Positions 7,254 to 16,861 are shown, counted from the first letter of the stretch. The stretch is DNA of 64,000 bases from JBOGCH01 sp051656645 (GCA_051656645.1 JBOGCH010000002.1:17814-81813), one strand, 5' to 3'. Notes: generated from the sequence alone by a model not told the origin. A program made the numbers and translations.

Positions 7254-9902
7254 TTATAACCATCGGCCATATCTTTTGATATACCACATTTTTACCACTT
7301 GAGTAAGTGCACAATAACTTACCAATATTGCAATTAACCATGGGAAATAGCTTAGTGGTAGTGGTTGCAGACCTATTGAGGTACCAAAACGTGTAAACGG
7401 TATTACAACACCAAGTGCCATAATCAAACCTGTTAGCCCTGTTACCGACCAAGATGCACGGCTTTGGAAGAATGGTATTTTGCGTGTACGTATCATGTGT
7501 ACAATCAAGGTTTGAGATAGTAATCCCTCAACAAACCATCCCGATTGGAATAGCGTTTGCTGCTCAGGCGAATCGCATCCAAACACATACCACATTACCA
7601 AATAAGTAGCAATATCAAAAATGGAACTAATTGGTCCAATACATATCATAAATCGGCTTAAATCCGAAGCATCCCACTTACGCGGTTTACGCATAAATTC
7701 AGGATCCATTCTATCAAACGGTATCGTTGTTTGCGAAATATCATACAATAAATTCTGAATCAGCAACTGGATTGGCAACATAGGTAGGAACGGAAGGAAT
7801 GCACTAGCAAACAATACGCTAAACATGTTACCAAAATTGGAACTTGCCGTCATTTTAATGTATTTGATAATATTACCAAATGTTTTTCTACCTTCCAACA
7901 CACCTTTTTCCAAAACCATTAGATCCTTCTCCAATAGGATAATATCAGCGCTTTCCTTTGCAATATCAACAGCCGAATCAACCGAAATACCAATATCCGA
8001 CTGGCGCAATGCTGCTGCATCATTAATCCCATCACCAAGAAAACCTACCGTATTCCCTTGCTCTTGCAACAACGTAATAATTTCTGTTTTTTGTAATGGC
8101 GTAAGTTTAGAAAACAAAGTTGTTTCGCGAATACGCTCTTTTAACTCTGCTTTCGTCATGTCCATCATCTCCGTTCCCGTTAATGCGTGGGTAGTGTCTA
8201 TACCAACCTGGCGAGCAATGGCCTGCACAACAATATCATTATCCCCCGACAGGATTTTCACCGCTACACCATAGTCATGTAACTGAGTAATAGCTTGCGC
8301 AGCCGAAGGTTTTGGTGGATCTAAAAAGGCAAGGTAACCTATTAGTACCATATCTTTTTCGTCCTCGATGGTAAAATTACCATCCTTCTCAACAAAACTC
8401 TTTTGCGCTAACGCAATTACACGCATACCTGAACGGTTCATCTCCGCACTAATTTGTTGTGCCTTGTCCTTCTGTTTATCCGTCATTGGACGTACCTCTC
8501 CGTTAAACTCGGCAAAACTACAAATGCTAAGCATCTCCTCAACGGCTCCTTTTGTAATAATTTGGCGTTTACCTTGTCCATCTTCAATTACCACCGACAT
8601 ACGACGGCGAGTAAAATCAAACGGTATCTCGTCCACTTTTGTATAGTTTTCTTTTAAATGCTCCAGGTTTAGCTCTTTTACATGAGAGAGAATGGCTTTA
8701 TCCATTAAATTTTTGAGTCCTGTCTGGAAATAACTATTAAAAAAGGCATGCCGCAATATACGCTTACTCTCGTCCACGCTGCCATCCGCATTAATGTATT
8801 TCTCTAAAACAATCTTGTCACATGTAAGTGTTCCCGTTTTATCAGTACACAAAATATTCATTGCGCCAAAGTTCTGTATCGCATTTAAGTTACGAACAAT
8901 GGTTTTTTGCTTAGACATTGCCACTGCGCCTTTAGAAAGATTGGCAGTCACAATCATAGGCAACATCTCCGGAGTTAAACCTACCGCAACCGAGATGGCA
9001 AAAATAAATGCTTCAAACCAATCGCCTTTTGTAAAACCGTTTATAAAGAATACAAATGGCACCATGATAAGCATAAACCGAATAAGTAAGAAACTCACCT
9101 TACTAATTCCCAAATCAAAAGCTGTAGTTGCTCGATGTCCTGTAATGTTTTTCGCAATAGAACCTAAATAGGAATTATTTCCTGTTTCAATTACTACCGC
9201 TTTTGCCGAACCACTCACTACGTTGGAGCCCATAAAGCAAATATTATCCAACTCCACTACGCTGGTTTTACCGTTATTTGCTGTTTTAAGCTGTACAAAC
9301 TTCTCAATCGGTTCAGACTCTCCTGTAAGTGAAGCTTGGCTAATAAATAAATCCTTAGATTCAAGGATTCGTACATCGGCAGGAATCATATCACCCGCTG
9401 CTAAATATACAATATCGCCCGGTACCAACTCTTTAATATCTATCTCCTCTTCGGCCTCATTGGCACGCTTCACCAAACAACTATTGGTAACCATTTGCAT
9501 TAGCGCCTCAGTTGCTTCACTAGCGCGCCACTCTTGCCAAAATCGAAGAATGGTACTTCCAATTACCATGGTGGTAATAATAACCACTCCCGTCCACTCT
9601 TGCTGGCCCGGCTCGGCCATTAGAACATCTATTACAAGCGATATGATGGCCAATCCCGTCAACACACCAATAAAGGGATTGATAAATGCTTTAATAAACA
9701 GAATAAAAGGATTCTTTTTCTTTTCCTGGGTTACCTCATTAGGCCCAAAAGTAGCTGTTCGCTCTTCCACCTGTCCACGGGATAATCCGTTAAGGTTGGT
9801 TTGCATTTGCGCAAATAACGCTTCTGCGGGTTGTACTGCCGCCGCGAATAATTTGTCCGCGTTGAATTTGTACTGTAACTGACGTTGTTTTCTTTTCCAC
9901 AT
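7254..9902 (-). CDS. mgtA: P-type ATPase, Mg2+-import (MgtA/MgtB) type
   Basis: 882 residues, the usual length of P3B ATPases. N-terminal cation-ATPase domain (LSRGQVEERTATFGPNEV), two membrane helices, actuator domain with SLTGESEP, phosphorylation motif CTDKTGTLT (Asp near residue 356), nucleotide domain with KGAVEEM, and the hinge FLGDGINDAAALRQSDIGIS, then six C-terminal helices. The membrane segment SVAVGLTPEMLPMIV with NLSKGAVAMSKQKTIVRNL is typical of MgtA/MgtB. Members import Mg2+ under limitation. A two-component system lies directly upstream on the same strand, with four 11-bp spaced repeats between, so control by that regulator is likely. A role with another divalent cation cannot be excluded. 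Confidence 0.9.
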   Translation of the reverse strand: MWKRKQRQLQYKFNADKLFAAAVQPAEALFAQMQTNLNGLSRGQVEERTATFGPNEVTQEKKKNPFILFIKAFINPFIGVLTGLAIISLVIDVLMAEPGQQEWTGVVIITTMVIGSTILRFWQEWRASEATEALMQMVTNSCLVKRANEAEEEIDIKELVPGDIVYLAAGDMIPADVRILESKDLFISQASLTGESEPIEKFVQLKTANNGKTSVVELDNICFMGSNVVSGSAKAVVIETGNNSYLGSIAKNITGHRATTAFDLGISKVSFLLIRFMLIMVPFVFFINGFTKGDWFEAFIFAISVAVGLTPEMLPMIVTANLSKGAVAMSKQKTIVRNLNAIQNFGAMNILCTDKTGTLTCDKIVLEKYINADGSVDESKRILRHAFFNSYFQTGLKNLMDKAILSHVKELNLEHLKENYTKVDEIPFDFTRRRMSVVIEDGQGKRQIITKGAVEEMLSICSFAEFNGEVRPMTDKQKDKAQQISAEMNRSGMRVIALAQKSFVEKDGNFTIEDEKDMVLIGYLAFLDPPKPSAAQAITQLHDYGVAVKILSGDNDIVVQAIARQVGIDTTHALTGTEMMDMTKAELKERIRETTLFSKLTPLQKTEIITLLQEQGNTVGFLGDGINDAAALRQSDIGISVDSAVDIAKESADIILLEKDLMVLEKGVLEGRKTFGNIIKYIKMTASSNFGNMFSVLFASAFLPFLPMLPIQLLIQNLLYDISQTTIPFDRMDPEFMRKPRKWDASDLSRFMICIGPISSIFDIATYLVMWYVFGCDSPEQQTLFQSGWFVEGLLSQTLIVHMIRTRKIPFFQSRASWSVTGLTGLIMALGVVIPFTRFGTSIGLQPLPLSYFPWLIAILVSYCALTQVVKMWYIKRYGRWL

Positions 9903-9950
9903 CGTAATTTCTCATTTTTTAAGTTACAAATCGCGTTTCTTATCTCGATG

Positions 9951-9958
9951 CAAAAGTA
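9951..9958 (-). promoter_or_regulatory. Probable mgtA -7 promoter element
   Basis: Minus-strand TACTTTTG matches TAnnTTTG and lies 49 nt upstream of the mgtA ATG. There is no TTTG 19 nt upstream; that position is occupied by a hairpin and then by the direct repeats, as expected for an activator-dependent promoter. Confidence 0.6.
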
Positions 9959-9960
9959 AC

Positions 9961-9983
9961 AACGGCTCCTCAAGGAAGCCGTT
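9961..9983 (-). terminator. Hairpin over the -33 region of the mgtA promoter
   Basis: AACGGCT and AGCCGTT enclose a short CCT/AGG extension. It could end the two-component operon transcript upstream, although its T tract (GTTACTTTTG) is imperfect and shared with the mgtA -7 box. Confidence 0.45.
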
Positions 9984-10019
9984 AGAGATTAATTAGAGTG
10001 GTATTAGAAAACCATTAGA
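9981..10019 (-). promoter_or_regulatory. Four direct repeats at 11-bp spacing, probable OmpR-family operator
   Basis: On the plus strand GTTAGA at 9981 and ATTAGA at 9992, 10003 and 10014: four hexamers starting exactly 11 nt apart (TCTAAT on the minus strand). OmpR/PhoB regulators bind direct repeats with 11-bp period. The site starts just after the histidine kinase stop and lies about -37 to -75 from the likely mgtA transcription start, a good place for activation by the response regulator encoded at 11388-12074. Confidence 0.7.
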
Positions 10020-10023
10020 ATTT

Positions 10024-11391
10024 TTAAATGTGCTTTAATTCCACAACAAAGGTGGTACCATGCCCTTTTTGCGAGGATACTGCAATGGAACCTTTGTGTA
10101 ACTGTATAATTTTTTGTGTCACCGTCATCCCAATACCATGGCCTGCAGCATTTTGCTTGTTTTCGCCACGATAAAACAATGTAAATAAGTTAGCCTGATC
10201 CTTCTCTGACATTCCTGTTCCATTGTCTGAAAAACGAATTATAGATTTATCCTCCCAAAAAGATATTTGAATTGTAGATGTTCGATTTGCTGAATATTTG
10301 CAATTATTCTCTATCAAATTCACAAATGCCGTTGTAAGCAAATAACTATTCCCTACCACAGTAAGCACGTCATCACTATCGGACTCCTGCTCAAAAAGCA
10401 AATCTACCCTATAATCAGGATGCGCTTTCAGCACCATTTCTCGTGCATCAAGCAACAACTCGTCCAAACGTACCTCTTTTAGTTTTATTTGCTCGGGCTG
10501 ATAGTCCGCTTTAGCCAAATTTAACAAGCCGTCAATTAGCTTTATCATTCTATGCGAATCCTGTAACGCATTCTTTATAGCTTGCTGGTATTCCTGAGGT
10601 GTGCGCTCCTTGTGTAGTGCCAAATCCAACTCTGCAATCAATGCAGCCATAGGAGTACGCAACTCATGCGATACATTGCTCACAAACATCTTCTGCGATT
10701 TAAAGGACTGCTCTAAACGCTCCAACAAATCATTGAAGGTCAAACTCAGTTCACCCAACTCATCCTTTGAATTCCCAACAATCAAACGTCTGTCAATATC
10801 CGAAGCCGTAATATTTTCCATCTCTCTCACTATGGCGCGCATAGGTTTCAAAGCTGCTCTTGACAACAAATAACCAATTACAACTAACAGTACAATACCA
10901 CTGAAAAGAAGAATTAAAAGTATTTTACGCAAAGCATCCCTATTTGCATAGCCATAACCGTCATAAGCTGCAGCTGTTACAACATAATCTTTACCATCAT
11001 ACGGATACACAAAACCTATCCCTTGATACTTATCAACATTGAAGTTTATTTCTTTATCCTCCAATATTCTATTAATCATCTCAGGCGTTTCCGTTATTAT
11101 ATCATTTTGTAGCGCATCATGATACAATACATTAAAATCCGGATCGTAAACAGCAACCTCTACTTCATCAATAAATTGTTTATTGTTTAAATAAATGGAT
11201 TGAAGCGTATAACTATCAATCTGACTATTTAAAAACAAATGCGCCTTCGTTATAGCTTCACTTTTTAAATCCCTAAAAAAAGTATTACTCCGAGCGCGCT
11301 CGCTTAAATAATTTATAGAAACTGCCAAGGCTACAAATACCAATGCCGTGATTAGTGTATACTGTAGTGTGAGTAAAGTACGTATTTTCAT
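10024..11391 (-). CDS. Sensor histidine kinase of the two-component system upstream of mgtA
   Basis: 455 residues. Membrane helix 1 at about residues 7-27, periplasmic sensor region to about 155, helix 2 at about 157-178, HAMP linker, HisKA box FVSNVSHELRTPMAAL with the phospho-acceptor His242, then HATPase_c with N box NLIENNCKYS, DNGTGM and GHGIGM. The sensor domain has no recognised ligand site by eye. The ATG overlaps the response-regulator TGA (ATGA at 11388-11391), so the two are translationally coupled. Architecture is CusS/ArlS/PhoQ-like. Magnesium or cation sensing is inferred only from the mgtA gene downstream. Confidence 0.93.
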   Translation of the reverse strand: MKIRTLLTLQYTLITALVFVALAVSINYLSERARSNTFFRDLKSEAITKAHLFLNSQIDSYTLQSIYLNNKQFIDEVEVAVYDPDFNVLYHDALQNDIITETPEMINRILEDKEINFNVDKYQGIGFVYPYDGKDYVVTAAAYDGYGYANRDALRKILLILLFSGIVLLVVIGYLLSRAALKPMRAIVREMENITASDIDRRLIVGNSKDELGELSLTFNDLLERLEQSFKSQKMFVSNVSHELRTPMAALIAELDLALHKERTPQEYQQAIKNALQDSHRMIKLIDGLLNLAKADYQPEQIKLKEVRLDELLLDAREMVLKAHPDYRVDLLFEQESDSDDVLTVVGNSYLLTTAFVNLIENNCKYSANRTSTIQISFWEDKSIIRFSDNGTGMSEKDQANLFTLFYRGENKQNAAGHGIGMTVTQKIIQLHKGSIAVSSQKGHGTTFVVELKHI

Positions 11392-12074
11392 AATTTATCC
11401 GATAAAATAAAACCCATTCCGGCACGTGTATGTATTAGTTTAGGCTCAAAATCTTTATCTATCTTTTTACGCAAATAGTTTATATAAACATCAATAAAGT
11501 TAGTTCCCGTATCAAAATGGGTATTCCACACTTTATCCGCTATCTCAACACGGCTAAGTACACGTTCCGCATTCTCTGCCATATACACCAACAAGTTGTA
11601 TTCCTTTGGCGATAATTTTATGGGTACACCACCTCGCTGCACATTTTTACCTAATAGGTCTATATGCAAATCGGCATATTGGAGTTGTTCCTGCACTTTT
11701 ATAGGTGCATCAGTATTACGCTTTAGCAACACTTTAATACGTGCCAATAGTTCGCGCAAATCAAAAGGTTTTACCATATAATCATCCGCGCCAGCATCAA
11801 AACCGTCAAGCTTATCATCCGTAGACCCCAAAGCCGTTAGCATTAAAATAGGAATATGTACATTTAATTTGCGAATCTCTTTACACAACTCAAAACCATC
11901 CATTCTAGGCAATATAATATCCGAGATAATTAAATCAAACTTGCCATTCTGCGCCAACCGCAATCCCATAACGCCATCATAGGCCACAGCTGTTTGATAA
12001 CCATTTTCCTCTAGTCCTTTCTGTAGCAAATTCGCCACACGTTGTTCATCCTCTATAATCAGAATATTTTGCAT
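11388..12074 (-). CDS. OmpR-family response regulator
   Basis: 228 residues from the ATG at 12072-12074 (a TTG four codons upstream is open but unneeded). Receiver domain: IIEDE acidic pair, phospho-acceptor Asp52 in LIISDIILPRMDG, LMLTALG and the Lys in YMVKPFDLREL. C-terminal winged helix with LSPKEYNLLVYMAEN and VDVYINYLRKKID-type ending that contacts DNA in OmpR/PhoB proteins. First gene of a coupled pair with the kinase. The four 11-bp repeats ahead of mgtA are the obvious candidate target. Confidence 0.95.
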   Translation of the reverse strand: MQNILIIEDEQRVANLLQKGLEENGYQTAVAYDGVMGLRLAQNGKFDLIISDIILPRMDGFELCKEIRKLNVHIPILMLTALGSTDDKLDGFDAGADDYMVKPFDLRELLARIKVLLKRNTDAPIKVQEQLQYADLHIDLLGKNVQRGGVPIKLSPKEYNLLVYMAENAERVLSRVEIADKVWNTHFDTGTNFIDVYINYLRKKIDKDFEPKLIHTRAGMGFILSDKL

Positions 12075-12094
12075 ATCAGTTAACAATTATTGCA

Positions 12095-12125
12095 CAAAAA
12101 TAGAAAAACGCCACTCCTTAGGCAA
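12095..12125 (-). promoter_or_regulatory. Promoter of the two-component operon
   Basis: Minus strand TTGC, 19 nt, TATTTTTG (12095-12102). The -7 box directly follows the hairpin at 12105-12138, so the T tract of that terminator and the promoter share bases. It lies 21 nt upstream of the regulator ATG. Confidence 0.6.
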
Positions 12126-12138
12126 GAAGTGGCGTTTT
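12105..12138 (-). terminator. Terminator of the hydrogenase gene
   Basis: An 11-bp stem AAAACGCCACT/AGTGGCGTTTT followed on the minus strand by TTTCTATTTTTG. It lies just after the hydrogenase stop and before the response regulator. Confidence 0.85.
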
Positions 12139-12150
12139 ATATGTTGTAAT

Positions 12151-13605
12151 TTAATTTTCTACAGTCGGCACAGGACTACTTTTGTCTAATGTCTTTTTCA
12201 ACATTCGTCTGGCAATAGTAAGCGGTGCTAATGAGCATGGACCATTAATACATCCACCATCACAAGCCATTACTTCAACAAACTGAGCTACCGGGCGCTT
12301 AGGCATACTCTTCAGCAATGCCTGATTTTTCTTATCCAATCCCTCTATATTCGTTGTTGTAATACCTTTTCCGCGCTCGCCCATAGCGTTAACAACGGAA
12401 TCATGTACTCCTCTTGCTTGTGCAAAACCTCTACCAAATTTAGTTACTCGTCCGTCCAAAGCTTTCTCACTGCAATCCTCAGCTTTAATTCCGTAAGCAA
12501 CCATAAAGGCCCCCAACTCCTCAAAACTCATTACATAATCCACTTCAGGCACGGAATCCGCCTCATGACGTTTTGCCAAACACGGACCAATAAATACAAT
12601 CTCCGCCTCAGGATAGATTTCCTTAGCACGTCGCGCTGCATAAACCATCGGGCTGCGTGTTTCCGAAACATAAGGTTTCAACATCTGAGCATGCTTATCT
12701 ACCCATCCCGTATAAGCCGGACAACATGATGTAGTCATAAAAGCCTGTCCTTCCGCCACCTTCTCCAACAACTCATGTCCTTCATGGGCTATCGTATCCT
12801 CAGCACCTAAAGCAACTTCAATAACATCATCAAACCCAATTTGCTTAATTGCCGAAAGCACTTGCCCCGGTGTTGCATCAAACTGACCGTATATAGCTGG
12901 CGCAGGTATTGCAACAATTTGCTTGTTCGGATTTGTTAATGTTTTGTGTATATCAATAATCTTAGATCTCTCCATTATGGCACCGTAAGGACATGCCTGC
13001 ATACATTTTCCGCAGTAAATACACTTATCCTTATCAATGTGCTCAATTCCCTGCTCATCTTTTTTAATTGCATTTACAGGACATACGTACTCACACGGTA
13101 CCGGCGTGTACACAATTGCATGGTAAGGACACACCTTTTCACACAATCCGCAGTTTACACAATCCTCTTGGCTAATACGTGCCTGCCCGCTACGTAATGA
13201 AATTGCCGATTTTGGACAGTTCATTAAGCATGGACGTCCCTCACATCCGCGGCACATATTGGTTACTGTATATTGTGACTGAATACATGCACTACACGCC
13301 TCATGAACCACTGACAAGATACTCTCTTTGGTATTCTTATTAGCCATTGCCATACGCGCAAATTCAGACAAGTGGATTAAGTCAATCTCCTCGTCAACAA
13401 TATCAAAACCTAATATTGAGATAATTTTGTGTTTAAGAATATATCTATCCTTATGTACGCAACAACGTACCGAGCGCTTATCGCGCGGACGCATCTCTAC
13501 TGGAAGATATTTTACTTTAGAAATTAGCTCATCATTTTTGAGCAACTGAACCAATTTAATTAAAATCTCACGTTTCGTGAGCATCGCAAAGTTATCGTAT
13601 AACAT
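12151..13605 (-). CDS. Monomeric [FeFe]-hydrogenase, group B type
   Basis: 484 residues. After an N-terminal region of about 100 residues come cysteine clusters: CRGCEGRPCLMNCP, CVNCGLCEKVCPYHA, CEYVCP and CIYCGKCMQACPYGA, i.e. several [4Fe-4S] sites. The H-cluster domain shows L1 TSCCPAYTGWV, L2 GPCLAKRHE and L3 MACDGGCINGPC with the H-cluster cysteines. This matches group B [FeFe]-hydrogenases of Bacteroides and clostridia, whose electron partner is thought to be ferredoxin. No maturases (HydE/F/G) or partner subunits are nearby. An alternative start is the second ATG seven codons in. It is a single gene with its own promoter and terminator. Confidence 0.9.
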   Translation of the reverse strand: MLYDNFAMLTKREILIKLVQLLKNDELISKVKYLPVEMRPRDKRSVRCCVHKDRYILKHKIISILGFDIVDEEIDLIHLSEFARMAMANKNTKESILSVVHEACSACIQSQYTVTNMCRGCEGRPCLMNCPKSAISLRSGQARISQEDCVNCGLCEKVCPYHAIVYTPVPCEYVCPVNAIKKDEQGIEHIDKDKCIYCGKCMQACPYGAIMERSKIIDIHKTLTNPNKQIVAIPAPAIYGQFDATPGQVLSAIKQIGFDDVIEVALGAEDTIAHEGHELLEKVAEGQAFMTTSCCPAYTGWVDKHAQMLKPYVSETRSPMVYAARRAKEIYPEAEIVFIGPCLAKRHEADSVPEVDYVMSFEELGAFMVAYGIKAEDCSEKALDGRVTKFGRGFAQARGVHDSVVNAMGERGKGITTTNIEGLDKKNQALLKSMPKRPVAQFVEVMACDGGCINGPCSLAPLTIARRMLKKTLDKSSPVPTVEN

Positions 13606-13693
13606 CTGTTTGGGTAACTGAATTTATATCTTTTCTTTAATTCATTCTCATTCCAACAGCACACACACTTATAAATAAGTTGTATTTCAAGCA

Positions 13694-13701
13694 CAAAAGT
13701 A
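13694..13701 (-). promoter_or_regulatory. Probable promoter of the hydrogenase gene
   Basis: Minus-strand TACTTTTG matches the -7 element and lies 88 nt upstream of the ORF start; the -33 position falls in the T run of the secDF terminator. A second TAnnTTTG (TAACTTTG) lies inside the first codons, so the later start at codon 8 remains possible. Confidence 0.5.
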
Positions 13702-13717
13702 ATGAATTATTAGCGAT

Positions 13718-13755
13718 ATAAAAAAACCGCCCTACTATTTGTAGAGCGGTTTTTT
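13718..13755 (-). terminator. Terminator of secDF
   Basis: On the minus strand AAAAAACCGC-TCTAC and GTAG-GGCGGTTTTTT form a 14-15 bp stem followed by seven T. It is 16 nt after the secDF stop. Confidence 0.92.
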
Positions 13756-13770
13756 ATATTTTAGGCTTTA

Positions 13771-16700
13771 TTATTTTTTGTGGTGAGCCACTTTCTTGCT
13801 ATCTGCAGCTTGTTCCGCACGAGCGGCTTTTCCAAAGCGACGACGTAAATCGTACGATAATGGAGTTGCTACGAATAGAGAAGAGTATGTACCAACAATA
13901 ACACCAATTAACAGAGCGAATACAAATCCACGGATTGAAGTTCCACCCCAAACAAAGATTGCAATTAATACAACCAATGTTGATAACGATGTACTAAATG
14001 TACGACGTAATGTAGAGTTCAACGCCTCGTTAGTAACATCCATCTCATTACGTTTTGGATACATAATGTGGTACTCACGGATACGGTCAAATACAACCAC
14101 CGTGTCATTGATTGAGTAACCCACAACTGTTAAGATAGCCGCGATAAACGCTTGGTCAATCTCAAGAGAGAATGGAAGTAAGCCCGATAGGATTGAGAAC
14201 GCACCTAACACTAAGATCGTATTGTGTGCCAAACCTAACACTGCTCCGGCTCCATACTGCCAGTTTGTGAATCGAATCATGATGTAAAGGAAAATTACAA
14301 TCAACGCTAAAGCAATTGACCATACAGCAGCGCGAGTTACATCCTCAGCAACAGCTGGTCCAACTTTTTGCGACATCTGGCGGTAATCCGTTAAGAACAC
14401 ATCTTTCGTAGTTCCGTCAGGTAAATATTGTTTTACACCTTCGTAAAGTAATGATTCAACCTCATCATCGGCCTCTACACCTTCACTTTCAATCATGTAT
14501 TTTGTTGTAATCTTAACTTGGTTAGGAGAACCAAATGTTTTCACCTCAGGAGCACTTCCGTAAACCTGTGCCAACGAAGCTGACATCTCTTCAACTGCGA
14601 TAGGTTGGTCAAAACGAACAGTATAAGTACGTCCACCTACAAAGTCAATACCTTTATCTAGTCCAATTGTAAACAAGGCCACTAAACAGATTACTGTCAA
14701 TGTTCCCGATACAGCATAACTAATTTTACGTTTTTGTAAGAATGGTATATGAGCGTTACGTAACCAATCGGCAGTTAATCCTGTTGTGAAAGGTACTTTA
14801 CGTTGTTTGTTCGATGCTGATTCTAAAATTAAACGAGTAATAAAGATTGCTGAGAACAATGAAGTAAAGATACCAATGATTAACGTAGTAGCAAAACCTT
14901 TAATTGGTCCTTCACCGAAATAGTAAAGAATAAATCCGGTTAATAACGTAGTTACGTTACCATCAATAATTGCCGAATAAGCTTGGCGGTAACCATCCTT
15001 AATTGCAAGTTTCATTCCTTTTCCTGCGCGTAACTCCTCTTGAATACGTTCAAAGATAAGTACGTTAGAGTCTACCGCAATACCCATTGTTAACACAATA
15101 CCCGCAATACCCGGTAAAGTTAACACAGCACCCATAGATGCAAGGATACCAAACAAGAAGAATAAGTTAGTCAACAACGCGATGTCAGCAGCTAAACCTG
15201 CTCCACGGCTGTAGAAGAAAATCATATATGCAAGGATCAAACAGAATGCAATAACAAATGACCACATACCTGCATTGATTGACTCAATACCTAATGATGG
15301 ACCTACAATCTCGTCCGCAATGATGCGAGCAGGTGCAGGTAATTTACCCGATTTAAGAATAATAGCTAAATCCTCAGCCTCTTTAACAGTAAAGTTACCG
15401 CTAATTTCCGAGCTTCCTCCAGTAATCTCACCATTTACGTTAGGTGCAGATACTACGTAACCATCAAGAACAATTGCCAATGGACGACCTACGTTCTCTT
15501 TTGTTAAACGAGCCCATATTTTAGCACCTTCGCCATTCATTCTCATACTAACAGTTGGCGCAGAGCTACGTTGACCGTCAAATTGTTTTGTCGCATCAAC
15601 CACAGCACCTCCATCAAGTGGAGCTTTACCGTCACGTGTAGTTACTTTTAAAGCATGAAGAGCAATAACGTCACCGTTAGCTTTCATATCCCATGCCAAA
15701 CGTGCGTTACGTGGAAGCATAGCTTTAACTTGAGGTAATGCTAACATTGCATTAACCGCAGCTGTATCTTTTAAACGAGCATAACCTACTGTCGATCCGC
15801 CTGTAACAATACGTCCGCTTTGATCCATTACAGGATTTAACAGAGCGAATAAAGGATTTTCCTTTTGGAATGCAGCGAAATCAGCGCTATTCTCAATTGT
15901 TTCCTCTTTAGCAGCATTGTCAATTAACGAATTCGATGCAGCAGAGTCTGCCACCACTTCAGCTGTTTCTTCAACAACTTCAGTTGTTCCGTCATTACCC
16001 ACAACAGCTGTAGCTACAGTGATATCACGTGCTTTTCCATTCGCTTTTTCAAGGTATTGGAAAAATTCTCCGTTAGTGTAAACTTCAAAAAACTCTAATG
16101 CAGCAGTTCCTTGTAAAAGTTTACGCACACGTTGAGCATCTGTAATACCAGGAAGTTCAATTACAATACGTCCAGAAATGTCCGCTTTACGGATATTTGG
16201 TTGCGCTACACCGAAACGGTCAATACGCGTACGTAAAATATTGAAAGTATTATCGATAGCATCGTTAGCCTCTTGACGTACAACAGCAAGAACCTCTTTA
16301 TTCGATGCACCCATTTTAATTTTATCCTTCATTTCAACTGTTCCAAACAAGTTTGGCGATGCCAATTGTCCGTTTGGTTCAATACGTTGATATGCTTCTC
16401 CGAAAAGAGTTACAAAATCACGAGGATCTGATTGACGCATTTTTACAGCCTCGGCAATTGCCTGATTAAAAGCTGCGTCCTGTGTATTATTGGCAAGATT
16501 ACGCACAACATCAACAACATCAACCTCCATAATCACGTTCATACCTCCCTTAAGGTCAAGACCCATGTTTAGCTCTAACTCCTTACACTCTTTGTAAGTA
16601 AAGTCGGCCATACCAAGGAAGTTATAAATCACTTGATTTCCAATAGAGTCCAAATAGGCTCTTTCAGCAACAGGATCCCCCTGCGCGTACTCGTACGCAG

Positions 16701-16800
16701 CTTTCTCCACCTGTTTTGTCTTATAGGTGAAAAACAGCTGGTATAAACTTACCAAGGCCAACGCTATGGCAAGCAGTGTAATCGCTCCTCTGTTTCGCAT
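13771..16800 (-). CDS. secDF: Fused protein-export membrane protein SecDF
   Basis: 1009 residues holding SecD (to about residue 640) and SecF (about 700 to the end) in one chain, the common form in Bacteroidota. SecD signs: N-terminal helix, NMGLDLKGGMNV, a large periplasmic domain (P1), and GIVLTMGIAVDSNVLIFERI. SecF signs: GLDKGIDFVGGRTYTVRF and VVGYSINDTVVVFDRIRE. It uses the proton gradient to help SecYEG/SecA complete export. The P1 head contains an extra acidic, Ala/Val/Glu-rich insert at about residues 265-310. The C-terminus is lysine-rich. It is monocistronic. Confidence 0.97.
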   Translation of the reverse strand: MRNRGAITLLAIALALVSLYQLFFTYKTKQVEKAAYEYAQGDPVAERAYLDSIGNQVIYNFLGMADFTYKECKELELNMGLDLKGGMNVIMEVDVVDVVRNLANNTQDAAFNQAIAEAVKMRQSDPRDFVTLFGEAYQRIEPNGQLASPNLFGTVEMKDKIKMGASNKEVLAVVRQEANDAIDNTFNILRTRIDRFGVAQPNIRKADISGRIVIELPGITDAQRVRKLLQGTAALEFFEVYTNGEFFQYLEKANGKARDITVATAVVGNDGTTEVVEETAEVVADSAASNSLIDNAAKEETIENSADFAAFQKENPLFALLNPVMDQSGRIVTGGSTVGYARLKDTAAVNAMLALPQVKAMLPRNARLAWDMKANGDVIALHALKVTTRDGKAPLDGGAVVDATKQFDGQRSSAPTVSMRMNGEGAKIWARLTKENVGRPLAIVLDGYVVSAPNVNGEITGGSSEISGNFTVKEAEDLAIILKSGKLPAPARIIADEIVGPSLGIESINAGMWSFVIAFCLILAYMIFFYSRGAGLAADIALLTNLFFLFGILASMGAVLTLPGIAGIVLTMGIAVDSNVLIFERIQEELRAGKGMKLAIKDGYRQAYSAIIDGNVTTLLTGFILYYFGEGPIKGFATTLIIGIFTSLFSAIFITRLILESASNKQRKVPFTTGLTADWLRNAHIPFLQKRKISYAVSGTLTVICLVALFTIGLDKGIDFVGGRTYTVRFDQPIAVEEMSASLAQVYGSAPEVKTFGSPNQVKITTKYMIESEGVEADDEVESLLYEGVKQYLPDGTTKDVFLTDYRQMSQKVGPAVAEDVTRAAVWSIALALIVIFLYIMIRFTNWQYGAGAVLGLAHNTILVLGAFSILSGLLPFSLEIDQAFIAAILTVVGYSINDTVVVFDRIREYHIMYPKRNEMDVTNEALNSTLRRTFSTSLSTLVVLIAIFVWGGTSIRGFVFALLIGVIVGTYSSLFVATPLSYDLRRRFGKAARAEQAADSKKVAHHKK

Positions 16801-16861
16801 TTTACAATTGAATTTTATATTACTTTAATATTTATTAATACTTAGACTACTCGTCAATGCG

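Noticed and set aside
9731..9973. ORF of 80 codons at the mgtA start on the minus strand
   Set aside because: Another frame over the first part of mgtA, without motifs.
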